Source: Rhynchopus euleeides
Taxonomy: Eukaryota; Euglenozoa; Diplonemea; Diplonemida; Diplonemidae
Direction of reading: 5' to 3'
DNA length: 64,000 nt
Assembly (NCBI GenBank): GCA_963210315.1
Contig: OY723290.1
Location: 1,550,001 to 1,614,000 of the forward strand
Every line of letters starts with the position of its first letter. Positions within the stretch are counted from its first letter, which is position 1. The position numbers and the translations under genes are program-made. Positions 53,904-63,867 of this stretch are shown piece by piece. A model generated the notes under the pieces. It was not told the origin of the DNA. It made no database searches and saw only the letters and a program-made list of their open reading frames with translations.

Positions 53904-55829
53904 ATGCGTGGGTGCACAGCAGCGCTGCTGCTGATGGCGGTGGTGTCATGTGCAGACGCACACTACTCGCGGTCGCGGTACGGGAGCCGCGGGTCGTACT
54001 ACCGGAAGAAGTACGGGGGGAGCAAGTACGGCAGCAAGTACGGCGGGAGTAAGTACGGTGGCGGCAAATACGGCGGCGGCTACGGTGGTGGTGGCTACGG
54101 CGGGGGGAAGTACGGCGGTGGCTACGGTGGCAGCAAGTACGGCGGGAAGTACGGAGGCAAGTACGGGGGAGGCTACGGGGGCGGGTACGTGCCCGCCCCG
54201 GGCCCGCTGCCTGAGGAGGGGGAGTGCGTGGAGGCGTGGGTGCGTGGGGAGAAGGCGCACTGCTTCCGCGGGATGCGGAACTGCGAGCGGCCTGCCGGGG
54301 GTGGCGGGGCCGTGGTCGGGTGGTCCAACTCCGTGTCGAAGGGGACGGAGGTGCTCGACATGTGGGGCAACGCGAAGCACTGCAGCGGGAGCGGGTGGAA
54401 GACCGGTGAGGTGGAGCTTGTGGTGGACAAGGCCACGGTGGACCTGACGATCGACATCTCTTCTGGGTGGGAGATGGAGGAGGCGTCGATGTGGATCGGC
54501 CGCAGCAAGCTGCCGAAGCGGTCGTACGGGCGGTACACGGCGAAGCCGGAGCACTTCCCGTACAAGACGGCGGTGGAGGGTCTGCACAAGTTCAAGTTCC
54601 GCGGGGCTGCCCCGTCGTGCCTCTACTTCGCCCTGCACGTGAAGGTCTGTCGCGTGCGCACCACCCCGACTCCGACAGCGGTCCCGGCACCCCCGCGCAC
54701 ACCCTCTCCTCCGATGCGCACACCGTCCCCGCCGACGATGCCGCCTTCGCCTCCGACGCCGCCCACACCTCCGACACCCCCGACGCCTGTGCGCACCCCC
54801 AGCCCTGAGGGTGGCGTGCCGCCGCCGACACCCCCGACACCGCCGACACCCGGGATGACGCCGAGCCCCGAGGGTGGTGTGCCGCCGCCGACGCCGCCCA
54901 CACCCCCGACGCCGCCGACGCCTGTGCGTACGCCGAGCCCTGAGGGTGGCGTGCCGCCGCCCACACCCCCGACACCGCCGACACCCGGGATGACGCCGAG
55001 CCCCGAGGGTGGTGTGCCGCCACCCACGCCGCCGACACCCGGCAGCACCCCTGCACCGACATGCGTGGAGGAGGAGATCGACGTCGGTGTGATCGAGCCC
55101 GAGCCGGAGGGCGGTGAGGCCGGTGGGGGCGAGACGACGCTTGTCGACTGGGGTGCCGGTGAGGCTGTCGAGGAGGGGATGAGCGGGTGGCCGCTGGGTG
55201 AGGGGCAGGAGTCGTCGCTGACAAACCTGCCCGGCGTGCTGCAGCGCCCGAAGACGAAGGCCTTCTTCCCCACGGACGGCGAGGCCCTCGAGGCCGGGAG
55301 CAAGCTGCGCGTGGAGTGCCCGGAGAGCTGCACAGGGGCGCCGTGCGAGGTGGTGATTGCGACGTACCACTGCCCCCCGTGCTCGTCCGCCACGAACGGT
55401 GCGCTGCCGACGCTGCTGCCTGGGGCGGGGTGGAGCGCCGGTGGGTGTGCCCCCACCTTCAAGACCTTCATGCTGGGGAACGACCACAGCATGGTTGCCT
55501 TCCGCAAGGTTGTGCCTGCCGGGACGGTTCTGGAGACCCCGAAGCTGGGCCAGCCGCTGACGAACGTGGCGGTGTTTGTGCGCCGCGGGGCGACGGACTG
55601 CACGGCCATCGCGGACCGCACCGGCTGCGCTGCCCAGGCAGAGTGCATGTGGGAGGGCACTCCGGGTGGCGAGGGCGGGGCGTGCGCCTCGAACTGGTGC
55701 CCTTCTGGGGCTGGGTCGGTGACTGGTGGGGAGACGGGCAGCGTGGCGTCGTGCGGCGAGTGTGTGACGACGCAGCCGCCCACCCCGCCTGTCCCTACCC
55801 CCGTGCCTGAGGGCACTGGCCCGAACTAG
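53904..55829 (+). CDS. Secreted Gly/Tyr/Lys-repeat and Pro/Thr-repeat extracellular protein
   Basis: Single exon, 641 residues. MRGCTAALLLMAVVSCADA is a signal peptide. Residues about 24-92 are GGSKYGG/GGGYGG repeats, Tyr- and Lys-rich as in cross-linkable cell-wall or adhesive proteins. Residues about 100-250 form a Cys-bearing domain with the pattern GWSN, LDMWGNAKHC, GEVELVV, SSGWEMEEASMWIGRSKLP and LHVKVC. This resembles, from memory, a domain common in secreted bacterial and algal proteins. Residues about 255-395 are Pro/Thr repeats; the unit TPSPEGGVPPPTPPTPPTP recurs four times and alternates VR and GM lead-ins, forming 135-nt repeats at DNA level (54789 and 54924). The C-terminal domain (about 400-620) has many Cys (CPESCTGAPCEV, CPPCSS). 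There is no membrane anchor, so it is probably released or matrix-bound. The wall/adhesion role is inference. Confidence 0.8.
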   Translation: MRGCTAALLLMAVVSCADAHYSRSRYGSRGSYYRKKYGGSKYGSKYGGSKYGGGKYGGGYGGGGYGGGKYGGGYGGSKYGGKYGGKYGGGYGGGYVPAPGPLPEEGECVEAWVRGEKAHCFRGMRNCERPAGGGGAVVGWSNSVSKGTEVLDMWGNAKHCSGSGWKTGEVELVVDKATVDLTIDISSGWEMEEASMWIGRSKLPKRSYGRYTAKPEHFPYKTAVEGLHKFKFRGAAPSCLYFALHVKVCRVRTTPTPTAVPAPPRTPSPPMRTPSPPTMPPSPPTPPTPPTPPTPVRTPSPEGGVPPPTPPTPPTPGMTPSPEGGVPPPTPPTPPTPPTPVRTPSPEGGVPPPTPPTPPTPGMTPSPEGGVPPPTPPTPGSTPAPTCVEEEIDVGVIEPEPEGGEAGGGETTLVDWGAGEAVEEGMSGWPLGEGQESSLTNLPGVLQRPKTKAFFPTDGEALEAGSKLRVECPESCTGAPCEVVIATYHCPPCSSATNGALPTLLPGAGWSAGGCAPTFKTFMLGNDHSMVAFRKVVPAGTVLETPKLGQPLTNVAVFVRRGATDCTAIADRTGCAAQAECMWEGTPGGEGGACASNWCPSGAGSVTGGETGSVASCGECVTTQPPTPPVPTPVPEGTGPN

Positions 55830-56823
55830 TCGGGTTCAGAACCGCCACGTGTGTGACCTGTGGGCTGGTACATCCAGCTCCATACATCATGTCACTTCTT
55901 CATCCTGCTTCTTCACGAACATTGCGTCTATGCCATTGACATTGGTATTGTGTCTTGTGTGTGTGTGTGGTTGTCTGTGTATCTACTTCAGTGTCTGTGA
56001 CTGGTGTGTGGGTAAGCCACACTCCCATCATTACAACACAACTTTATGTGCTGCACATCGCCGCCTTCTCCACACCAACTGCGTTGGCGGCGCTGTGCTG
56101 CAAGAACACCTCACACCCTTCCTGCTATGAGCAAGGCCCACGCCCTCTCTGCGTGCCGTGCCTGTGCCCCCTCCCCGTTGGCCTTTGCGTGCGAGACATC
56201 CTCGCACGCTGATGCCGCCTTGACTTCTTTTGCCTTTGCAGCCCACAGGCTTATGACCGAGCTGCTTCCACACTTCCACACCTTCCACACCCAACCTTCC
56301 CCATAGAAGCCTTGCTTGCCCACACCTGCTCTGCAACGTGCTGCAGGCCGAACCTCGTCACAGCCTCACAGCTGCGCGGGTTCACGCCGTGCACCACACC
56401 GAAGCGAGCCTGGTGGTACGGGCATTCTGGAGGCACAGATGGCGCTGCGTGTCCCGCCCGCAACGGGTGCCGTAACGCAGCACAGAACAACACAACCAGC
56501 GAAAAGAACACCATCACATGCCCCCCCTGCAACCGCCACAAGACCGACCGGACAGCGTGCCAAGGGGGATACGCTGCAAAAAAAAGCAACAACCGACAGA
56601 GCCGCCACTCCCCCACTCCCCCGCCACTCCTTGTCTCAACACACCTCCTTGCACCTCTCTACAGTGCCTCTTGACACCCGCTCTTGTTGCCCCTGTCCCT
56701 TCACCTGGCATCCGCCCCCAAGCCCCTCCCCACCTCCTCCCCCACTTCAGGATCTCCTCTTCCCCGACCCCACCCCACACACACCCACGCTTCCCCCCCC
56801 ACACCCCCCCCCCCCATGCACTG
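55830..56823. other. Intergenic region, no gene seen
   Basis: Mainly pyrimidine-rich DNA. CCTCCCCCACTTCAG ends at 56750 and could be the leader acceptor of the next gene. The first ATG after it, at 56816, opens a two-codon frame (ATG CAC TGA) ending at 56824. Confidence 0.45.
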
Positions 56824-59800
56824 ATGCCGACCTCAGCAGGGGCACCCCCTGCCCCGCCCTGCTATGCCCTATTCCTCCTCCTCCTCCTCTTCCTCGTGTC
56901 GCTCATCCCCCCCGGCGACACCCGGATTGTTTCGGAGGTGGAGGTGGCAGATCTGTATGAGTCGTTGGGTGGCAGCCTCAGCAGCGACCCCCTCGCTGCA
57001 TCCACCGTCTCAAGGCATGCCCTGCAGGCGTTCCAACTAAACCCGGTGAAGCTTGCCTGTGGGTTTCTCGCCGCATCCCCTGAAGGGCTTGTCTTCCTAC
57101 CTTCGGTCTCCACCGCAGGGGGCAATGCAACCACCCCCGGAAATCTCTCTGTTGTGTCCGGGGAGACTACTCCGCTGCAAGCCGGGTCGGCTGCTGCACT
57201 GGAGGGGGACCCAACCGCTGCGACGTTTGCGGCATTCCAACCTCTCGCTGCAGGGCCCACCACCACGCCTGCAGTGGTGTTCCACACCCTACCTCGGGCA
57301 CGCCTGATCAGCTCTGGGGCAGGCGCTGGCGGCGCCCCCCCCGCAATGCCATCCGACGTCCGCCTGTTTGACATCCTCCGCTCCACCGGGGAGACCCGCG
57401 CCTCCGTGCGGTCCACCCTCGACTCTGCGAACTCCCTCCTCAGCGCCACCTTTGAGAACTCCCTCGGGACGGCTGGGCTGGCGCGTTACACAGGCCCCCC
57501 TGCGGGGCAGCCCCCAAGCGCTCTTCTCTCTGCTGCAGTCTCCCCACTCCACCTCGGCAGGGCTCCGGAGTTCTACGCAGGCGGGGGTGGGTCCCCCGAG
57601 GAGACCTTCTCCTTCAACCTCGTCGCGTGGTGCAGTGTGGTGCAGCCCGGGGGAGGGGGGGGCGATGCCTTCGCTTTTGACATCGGGCATCTCGCACTGG
57701 AGGTGGGGGACAGGGCGTCTGGTGGGGGTAGCATTGCGGAGGGGAGCTTGATCCCGTCGGGGGTGACGCGGTTTGCCTCGACTGCACCGCCTGCACCGGG
57801 GACTCCAGAAGGGCCGCGGGATTTGTTTTTCAAGTCGCTGGAGGGGGTTGCGGGTGGGCTCCCCTCAGCGGGGTGCGGAGGCATCACGCTCCACACCGTG
57901 CCCTATTATGAAATATCCGCAGCTTCGGCGAGCGATTCCCAGAGGGCTGCGATGCAGGGCTCGATGCAGCAATCTTCAGGGGTTTACTCCTTTTTCCTCT
58001 ACACCGCCCTTCCAAAATCCGGCGTAATCCTCGAGACATTTGTCGTCGTGTTGGGTCTCGCAGATTCCCCCACGGACCCCGCGGGGTTCCGTGTCATCCA
58101 CAGGGCCCACACCGGGTTCCTCTCAACCCCATTTGAAACAGCCGCTGTGTTGGAGGCAACCCCGGGCCTCCGGGCGACCTCCGGTGGCGCCTTCAAAACA
58201 GAGGGGGAATACCCCCAGTCGATTTCTCTTATCCTCGCTGTGACTGCTGTTGGGGGGGAGAGTCGGGTAGTGCTGATCGACCGACCTGTTGGGGAGATCA
58301 TATCGCGCGCGGCATTCGGCGACGCGGAGATGCCCGACCCGGGTGCCCCCCTCGGAGAGGGGTTTGCCATCAGGGCGGAATGGGCCTTTGACACGCACGC
58401 CGCCGCGCCGCTGCCCGACGCCGCCATGCCCTTCCCCGGGGAGGTGGATGACTTCTTCAAACCCCCAGGGCAGGGGAGCCCCACAGGTCTGTTTGACGAC
58501 CTCTCCTCCTTTGCGGAGGCCACCCAACCCCTTGTCAACCTCGAGAGCCTTGCGGTGCTCCCGGATGTCGGAGATGCAGCAGCCCGGTCTGCCCTCGCAG
58601 CGCAGCCCGACATGGGAACCCTCACCGGGGTTGCGGTGAGTTGCGAACCTTCGCCACCCCCTGCTCCGGAGGGCTCGGGGGTGTGCCGCATTGCGGTGGC
58701 GGAGGGGGAGCTGGATGGGGTTGCGGGCCTCCGCCCCAGAGTGTTGGTGCTGTCGCTGGGGCATGGCGGGCCGGGTGTGTTTCGGAAGGAGGCTGCGTCG
58801 TTTGTCACCGGGGAGGTGGAGTCGGGGGATGGGGGAAACACCACCTCTGCAGGGAATGGAACTGCCGTCCCTCTCCCAGTTCCGCTCTTCACCCTGGTTG
58901 ACGTGGTTTACCCGGCGTTCGCCACCCCCGCCTCCGCCGAATCCGACACGGCGAACCGCAGCGACGCGTCGGACAGGACCCGAATCCCAACCTCCTGGGC
59001 GACAGGCGTGCACATCACAACCCCCCCCGACACCTCCACCCCTGGCCACCTCTACCTCACCTCCAACACCGGGGAGCTGTACCGCCTGGAGTACCCTCTG
59101 CCAGCCCCTCTGGTCACTCCCTCGCCTTCCCCGGGGCTGAGCACCGCCGAGCCATCCACAGAGAGCCCTGAAGGGGGAGGGGAGGGGAACTCCACTGCGG
59201 TGCCGGGGGGAGGGTCCTCCCCAGCGCCGACGACGCCTGATATGGAGAGGTTGATTTCTCAGTTTGTCCCGCTGAGTTATTATGGCGCGAACAGGGAGGA
59301 TGGGGGTACTCCGATGTACAGCCTGAACACATTGGATGTTATAGCGAGGGCGAACAGCGTTGCCGGGATTCAGGGGGGAGATGCGAATGGTGGGAACGGT
59401 GGGAACCCACCCCCGCGGGGGATTGTCGCAGCGGTTGCAGTCTTCAACCCCAACGATGTGGCGGGGTATGTGTCGGATAGCGCTTCGGCAGACCCCCTGG
59501 GTTATCCGATATATATCATACAGAGGGACCCCCTGTCGACACCTTCTGACCTGGAGGGCGAGGTGGGAAACAAGGTTGTCGTGATGCAGGATGCCGACGT
59601 GGCAAACCCCTTCCTCCGCTTCGGGGCTTCCGCAGCTCAGGCTGGGGGATGGTTCATTGGACACCGCCCCTGCCCCAACAGGGGGGACAGTGCGGAGTTA
59701 TACCTTTTCGACCCCGATAGATGCAGGGATGCCCCCAGCAGGGCGGATGCTTTGAGATGCGCCTCTGTCGGATCTCTCCAGTATAAAGCAAACGCATCGA

Positions 59801-61098
59801 TCATCGCAGGGGGTGATCGTGCAAACCTGCCGCCCCCCAGAGAGGGGTATTCTCCTGAGGACTCGGCGACAAATGATTACATCGGGTCATTCCATATGCA
59901 GGATGTGCCCCTATGGGGGAGCCGAAGCGTGGTCGGGCGTGGGATGGTGTTCGGTGGTTGGTGCGCCAACATCGTGCCGGTTGATCCCGCGAAGGCAAGA
60001 GAAGCAGTGTCTGCCGCAATGGCGAGCCTGGAGGCGCTGTCCCAGGGGGGCCAGGCGGGTGACACCATCTCGCCGAGCCATGTCGAACCACTCCCTGCGG
60101 AGACCTTCAAGCTTGGTGGGTCTCAGAGGGATTATGTCCAGGGTACCTTCACGAAGTACGGCCCCTCCGATGCAGGCCACATCACTGCAGTTGTGAGCAA
60201 CCGGAACCCAGGGGGTGACGCGGTGCTCACTGTGTGGGATGAGAGCTGCCCGGAGGCGGGGTCGCAGGCGGGTGTGCTGACGTCGTATCTCTCGCTCTTC
60301 CTCCCTGTGAATTCGACGAGCGTGCACAACTTCGTGCCGGGGTTTGCGGGTGGTGGCAGCAGCAGCACCGCAGCCTGGCCCACCCCGAGCCAGACCCTCC
60401 TGGTTGCCTACGGCGGTCTTATCCCCGAAGCGGTGTCGCGGGGCGGGCTGAGCCGGAACCCCGCGCTGCGCCTCACAGATGTGTTCAGGCCATTGCTCAG
60501 CGAGAATGGGACCTCGATACAATGCAGGCCTGTCTCCAACGCAAGCGAGTGCCTGCTGGGGCCATGCGGTGCGCGGGCTGATTGCACCGATCCGGACTTC
60601 GGGAGGCCGGGGGATTTCACCTGCATCTGCAGGTCAGGTTACACAGGGGATGCGACGGTGGGGTCCGCCCCCAACTGCGTGGAGAAGGGCGTTGCGTCGA
60701 TCGTGCTGATCATCGGGTGCGGTGTGCTGCTGCTGTGCCTCGTGGGGGTCGCCTTCTGCGCCTGCCACACCTTCACGAAGCAGGGCAATCTCAACAGCAA
60801 CTGCAAGGCGTTGACAGAAGAAGGGAAGGCGATGCAGCTCGAGCCAGCGGAGCTTGAACAGGCTCTGCATTCCTGCAGGGAGTCGATGGCAGAGCTGGGC
60901 AGGTCACAAGGGCTCCAAAACAGGTCTTTTGCACGTGAGCTGCAGACTCTGAAGGATTCATTAACCGACCAGGGCAAGCAAGGGGCCTATGGGCGCCTGC
61001 CCCCTCTGCGAGAGAGGTTGAATGAAGCGGCTTCGGCGTCTAAACAGGTTGAGGACTCCAGTGCCAGGCTCATTCAGGATGCAGAGTGCCTTCTCTGA
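56824..61098 (+). CDS. Large type I membrane protein with EGF-like module
   Basis: Family not recognised. Single exon, 1424 residues from the ATG at 56824. The start MPTSAGAPPAPPCYALFLLL runs into a hydrophobic LLLFLVSLIPPG, a signal peptide or anchor. The ectodomain of about 1270 residues is Gly/Ala/Pro/Ser-rich with many N-glycosylation sequons, including GGNATTPGNLS and GNGTAV. Residues about 860-910 are a Pro/Ser/Thr-rich linker. An EGF-like module follows near residues 1241-1285 (six Cys, including CGARADC and FTCICRSGYTG). One membrane span (VASIVLIIGCGVLLLCLVGV) lies at about 1289-1308 and a tail of about 110 residues, partly coiled coil, ends the protein. This is the layout of a surface receptor or adhesion protein. 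Upstream, a two-codon frame at 56816 overlaps the start by one base. Confidence 0.78.
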   Translation: MPTSAGAPPAPPCYALFLLLLLFLVSLIPPGDTRIVSEVEVADLYESLGGSLSSDPLAASTVSRHALQAFQLNPVKLACGFLAASPEGLVFLPSVSTAGGNATTPGNLSVVSGETTPLQAGSAAALEGDPTAATFAAFQPLAAGPTTTPAVVFHTLPRARLISSGAGAGGAPPAMPSDVRLFDILRSTGETRASVRSTLDSANSLLSATFENSLGTAGLARYTGPPAGQPPSALLSAAVSPLHLGRAPEFYAGGGGSPEETFSFNLVAWCSVVQPGGGGGDAFAFDIGHLALEVGDRASGGGSIAEGSLIPSGVTRFASTAPPAPGTPEGPRDLFFKSLEGVAGGLPSAGCGGITLHTVPYYEISAASASDSQRAAMQGSMQQSSGVYSFFLYTALPKSGVILETFVVVLGLADSPTDPAGFRVIHRAHTGFLSTPFETAAVLEATPGLRATSGGAFKTEGEYPQSISLILAVTAVGGESRVVLIDRPVGEIISRAAFGDAEMPDPGAPLGEGFAIRAEWAFDTHAAAPLPDAAMPFPGEVDDFFKPPGQGSPTGLFDDLSSFAEATQPLVNLESLAVLPDVGDAAARSALAAQPDMGTLTGVAVSCEPSPPPAPEGSGVCRIAVAEGELDGVAGLRPRVLVLSLGHGGPGVFRKEAASFVTGEVESGDGGNTTSAGNGTAVPLPVPLFTLVDVVYPAFATPASAESDTANRSDASDRTRIPTSWATGVHITTPPDTSTPGHLYLTSNTGELYRLEYPLPAPLVTPSPSPGLSTAEPSTESPEGGGEGNSTAVPGGGSSPAPTTPDMERLISQFVPLSYYGANREDGGTPMYSLNTLDVIARANSVAGIQGGDANGGNGGNPPPRGIVAAVAVFNPNDVAGYVSDSASADPLGYPIYIIQRDPLSTPSDLEGEVGNKVVVMQDADVANPFLRFGASAAQAGGWFIGHRPCPNRGDSAELYLFDPDRCRDAPSRADALRCASVGSLQYKANASIIAGGDRANLPPPREGYSPEDSATNDYIGSFHMQDVPLWGSRSVVGRGMVFGGWCANIVPVDPAKAREAVSAAMASLEALSQGGQAGDTISPSHVEPLPAETFKLGGSQRDYVQGTFTKYGPSDAGHITAVVSNRNPGGDAVLTVWDESCPEAGSQAGVLTSYLSLFLPVNSTSVHNFVPGFAGGGSSSTAAWPTPSQTLLVAYGGLIPEAVSRGGLSRNPALRLTDVFRPLLSENGTSIQCRPVSNASECLLGPCGARADCTDPDFGRPGDFTCICRSGYTGDATVGSAPNCVEKGVASIVLIIGCGVLLLCLVGVAFCACHTFTKQGNLNSNCKALTEEGKAMQLEPAELEQALHSCRESMAELGRSQGLQNRSFARELQTLKDSLTDQGKQGAYGRLPPLRERLNEAASASKQVEDSSARLIQDAECLL

Positions 61099-62094
61099 GA
61101 AGGGATGGGCGTGAGGAGGATGCGGTATTGCTCTGCCCAAAGGGAAGCGGGGGTGGAGGGGGGAGGGGTGCATGTGTGTCAAAGTGTCACAGGATAGAGA
61201 GGGACGGTGTGTGCCCCCATCAACATATTCCCTTTTGAGTTGTGTGGGGGGGTGGGGGTGAGTAGGTGTGTGTTGTCCCGAACGAAAGAAGGTTGGTTCT
61301 GTCTGCCCAATACATAGAAGAAAAACCCCGGGAGGGAAAAGTAATCTCCAACCGCCCGGGTTTGACAATATGCTGAATTGTATGCGATATCTGTGCAAAA
61401 AAAAATATACACCCATACATTCGGCGTTATACCCGGTATCTACCGGGTATGTACCGGGTATTTTCGGTATTTCTGGGGTGACCCGTTTGGACCGCGTTCT
61501 GGTGACTTTGAACGATTTGAACGATTTTTGGCCGTGCTCGTAGCATTCCCCGTTGAGGGGGTCGCTATTTCGTGTTCTCCTGGCCGCACGGAGGCATTGC
61601 CTTACGTCGCCTCTTCCTCTTTTCCTTTGGTGGTGTGTTGGTCTGGCACAGAGGGCGGGACCGTGCTGATATGCACAGTGACGACTCTCCCTTTTGTTTT
61701 GTGCCCGCCTCCACCGAGATTCGGCTGATGCCTCTCAGACTGGGGGCGGGCGGTCGCCGACGCTGACGCGCCTGGCGGCCTGTGGAAAGTGACGTGGGGC
61801 TGGGAACTTTCTGGTCCTCTGGCTGGACAGAATGTTCTGGAAAAAAATTCCTGTACGAGTTTCTCGCAAAAATGGGCTGTCAGACCGCCTCCAGGGCATT
61901 TTTTTTGAATTTTGGCCAAAAACACTGTTATTTTCCCGGTATCCGACGGGTATTTGGCCTGAAAACCCGGATCCTGGGGCAAATATTCCACACAACCGAC
62001 CCAGATTAGGTTGGAATCCAACAAAAATATGTACTCTCTGTGCAGAACTTCACCTAGAGCACGCGCAGGCGGTCGAAACACCCATTTTTTGGGA
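61099..62094. other. Intergenic region with CCGGGTAT words
   Basis: ACCCGGTA or its close relatives occur four times at 61430-61462 (ACCCGGTATCTACCGGGTAT, then TACCGGGTATTTTCGG). A similar set (CCCGGTATCCGACGGGTATT) lies at 61934-61954. They may bound a small element, but the ends are not clear. No gene seen. Confidence 0.4.
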
Positions 62095-62427
62095 TACCGT
62101 ATACGTAAATATTATGGAACGTAAATATTATGGAACGGGCCCATTTTTGACCGGTCCGTTCCATAATATTTACGTTCCAAAATATTTACAGGGCCAGTTG
62201 GGGACTCGGTGGTGAGGACGGCTTGCGTCAGGAATCGCGCGAAAAGTGCACGAGTAGGTCCCGTCAGGGACTCTGTATGCCGTCCGATCCCCTGGTCCAA
62301 GTCCCCGAGTCGCAGAAAGCCCTGTAAATATTATGGAACGAAAAAAATCTGGAACGCCAACCCACCAGCGTTCCAAAATATTTACGTTCCATAATATTTA
62401 CGTTCCAAAATATTTACGTATACGGTA
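62095..62427. mobile_element. Small TA-flanked inverted-repeat element (MITE-like)
   Basis: A 19-bp inverted repeat, CCGTATACGTAAATATTAT, starts at 62097, and its complement (with one change) ends at 62425 (AATATTTACGTATACGG). TA flanks both ends. Inside, TTCCATAATATTTACG modules face each other near both ends (62113-62190 and 62325-62418). The layout (TA, CCGT, then arrays of inverted short modules) is the same as the element at 5124, but the words differ, so it is a separate subfamily. No transposase frame. Confidence 0.65.
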
Positions 62428-62851
62428 ACAACGCTTGCCTGTTGCGAGCGAAGAACCCAGCACAATACAGAGAGGGTCACTACCCACCGACAGGGAGAAA
62501 ACTCAGCCTTCTCATGCGCAAGTCTGATCCTAAATCGGAGTAAGTATAAGAGATTCGGCCAAAATATATTTTTTTCCTTTATTTTTTTCCTTTTGGTTCT
62601 GAGCCAAGTAACATGGACCAACAAAATTTCTGGAGAAAAAGAAATACCATGGCGTGACCCACGGATTCGAACGATTCAAATAAAGCCATTTTCGGGAGGA
62701 AAAAAAATGGGACCAAAAATGGGGGAAGTGGGGGCTGGGTGGGCCCGCCCCCACAGACCATGGCCTCCACCTGGCTTCCAGTGACTGCCTCCCGCGCGGC
62801 ACTGGGTTCCTACCTGATGTCGGAGTGATCCACACCGAGTTCATCTTGGAA

Positions 62852-62915
62852 GGAACAGATGTTCACTACCGTGGCCTCCGGCGGCTGGGGGGCACCGCCC
62901 CCCAGACCCCCCATG
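62852..62915 (+). repeat. GC-rich palindromic interspersed repeat, copy 8
   Basis: GGAACAGATGTTCACTACCG, conserved core, hairpin loop ACC instead of TCC, then GACCCCCCATGC. The left flank ACCTGATGTCGGAGTGATCC is repeated before copy 9. Confidence 0.8.
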
Positions 62916-63109
62916 CAGACCAGCGGCGTGTGCTGGCTTGTCCTTATGCGACTGGGTTCTTCGCTACCGTCAAGTTTTCGTCAAAGTTCGGCGATTTCCT
63001 CCAATACATACAGAGGAGGAAATGCACCAACACACTCGTCTGACTGCTTCTGCCCGCGCAACACTGGGTTCCGACCTGATGTCGGAGCGATCCACACCGA
63101 GTTCAGCTC

Positions 63110-63170
63110 GGAAGTTCACTACCGTGGCCTCCGGCGGCTGGGGGGCTCCGCCCCCCAGACCCCCCTGTGG
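63110..63170 (+). repeat. GC-rich palindromic interspersed repeat, copy 9
   Basis: Same orientation as copy 8 and 258 bp downstream, preceded by ACCTGATGTCGGAGCGATCC. The central hairpin is perfect. Confidence 0.8.
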
Positions 63171-63867
63171 CTTGTGCTTGTCCTTATGCAACTGGGGGGT
63201 TCTTCGCTACCGCCAGGTTTTCGTCAAAGTTCCGCGATTTCCTCGGATGCAGACATAGGCTGTGACGGGCGCTGTGAAAACAAAATGACCCCACCACGAT
63301 CCGCACCGAGCTCAAAAATGCAAATAAAGGCGGAAAAACGGGGGGGAACGGGGAAAAAAGGAGAAGGAAAAAAAGCCGGAGTAAATTTTCAGGATTTTGG
63401 CCGAAAAACCCCGGTGTAAGGATCATACATGCTCATGCGCAGCAATGCCGCCCAATGCCACAAAGAAGGCAGCCGAGGTCCTTTTCCTCTACTCTTTATA
63501 GAGATGTTCATACAGAGTCGTGGGCATCGTAGTCGTCTTCATCTTCATCCTACCAGCCGCCAAAGCAGGCGTGGGAGGAAGAAGAGCTTAATGTGGTCCA
63601 AGAGGGACACCGGATCAGTGATTTGATAGTATTCACTCTGCTTGTCGCCCTCTGGTTCAGGTTCAACAGCTCGAACTCCTCGACTTCCTTGGGTGAGCAC
63701 TTTATGTGCTATGTGGTGGCTGCAGCTGTCCACGATTGTACAAGCCAGAGGCATCTGACACCCTGAATATGAACCCTCAAGGACCAGTGATATCCTGCTG
63801 GTCGGGCTGCGGGACAGCGAAGCCTTCCTACTTACAAGCATCGCAAACCCGAGGGAATCCAAACTGG

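Noticed and set aside
53946-55487. 513-codon minus-strand frame over the repeat protein
   Set aside because: His/Arg-rich antisense shadow of the Pro/Thr and Gly repeats; the plus frame has a signal peptide and domains.
58123-59664. 513-codon minus-strand frame inside the large membrane-protein gene
   Set aside because: Antisense shadow in a GC-rich exon, with no domain and no start or splice context.
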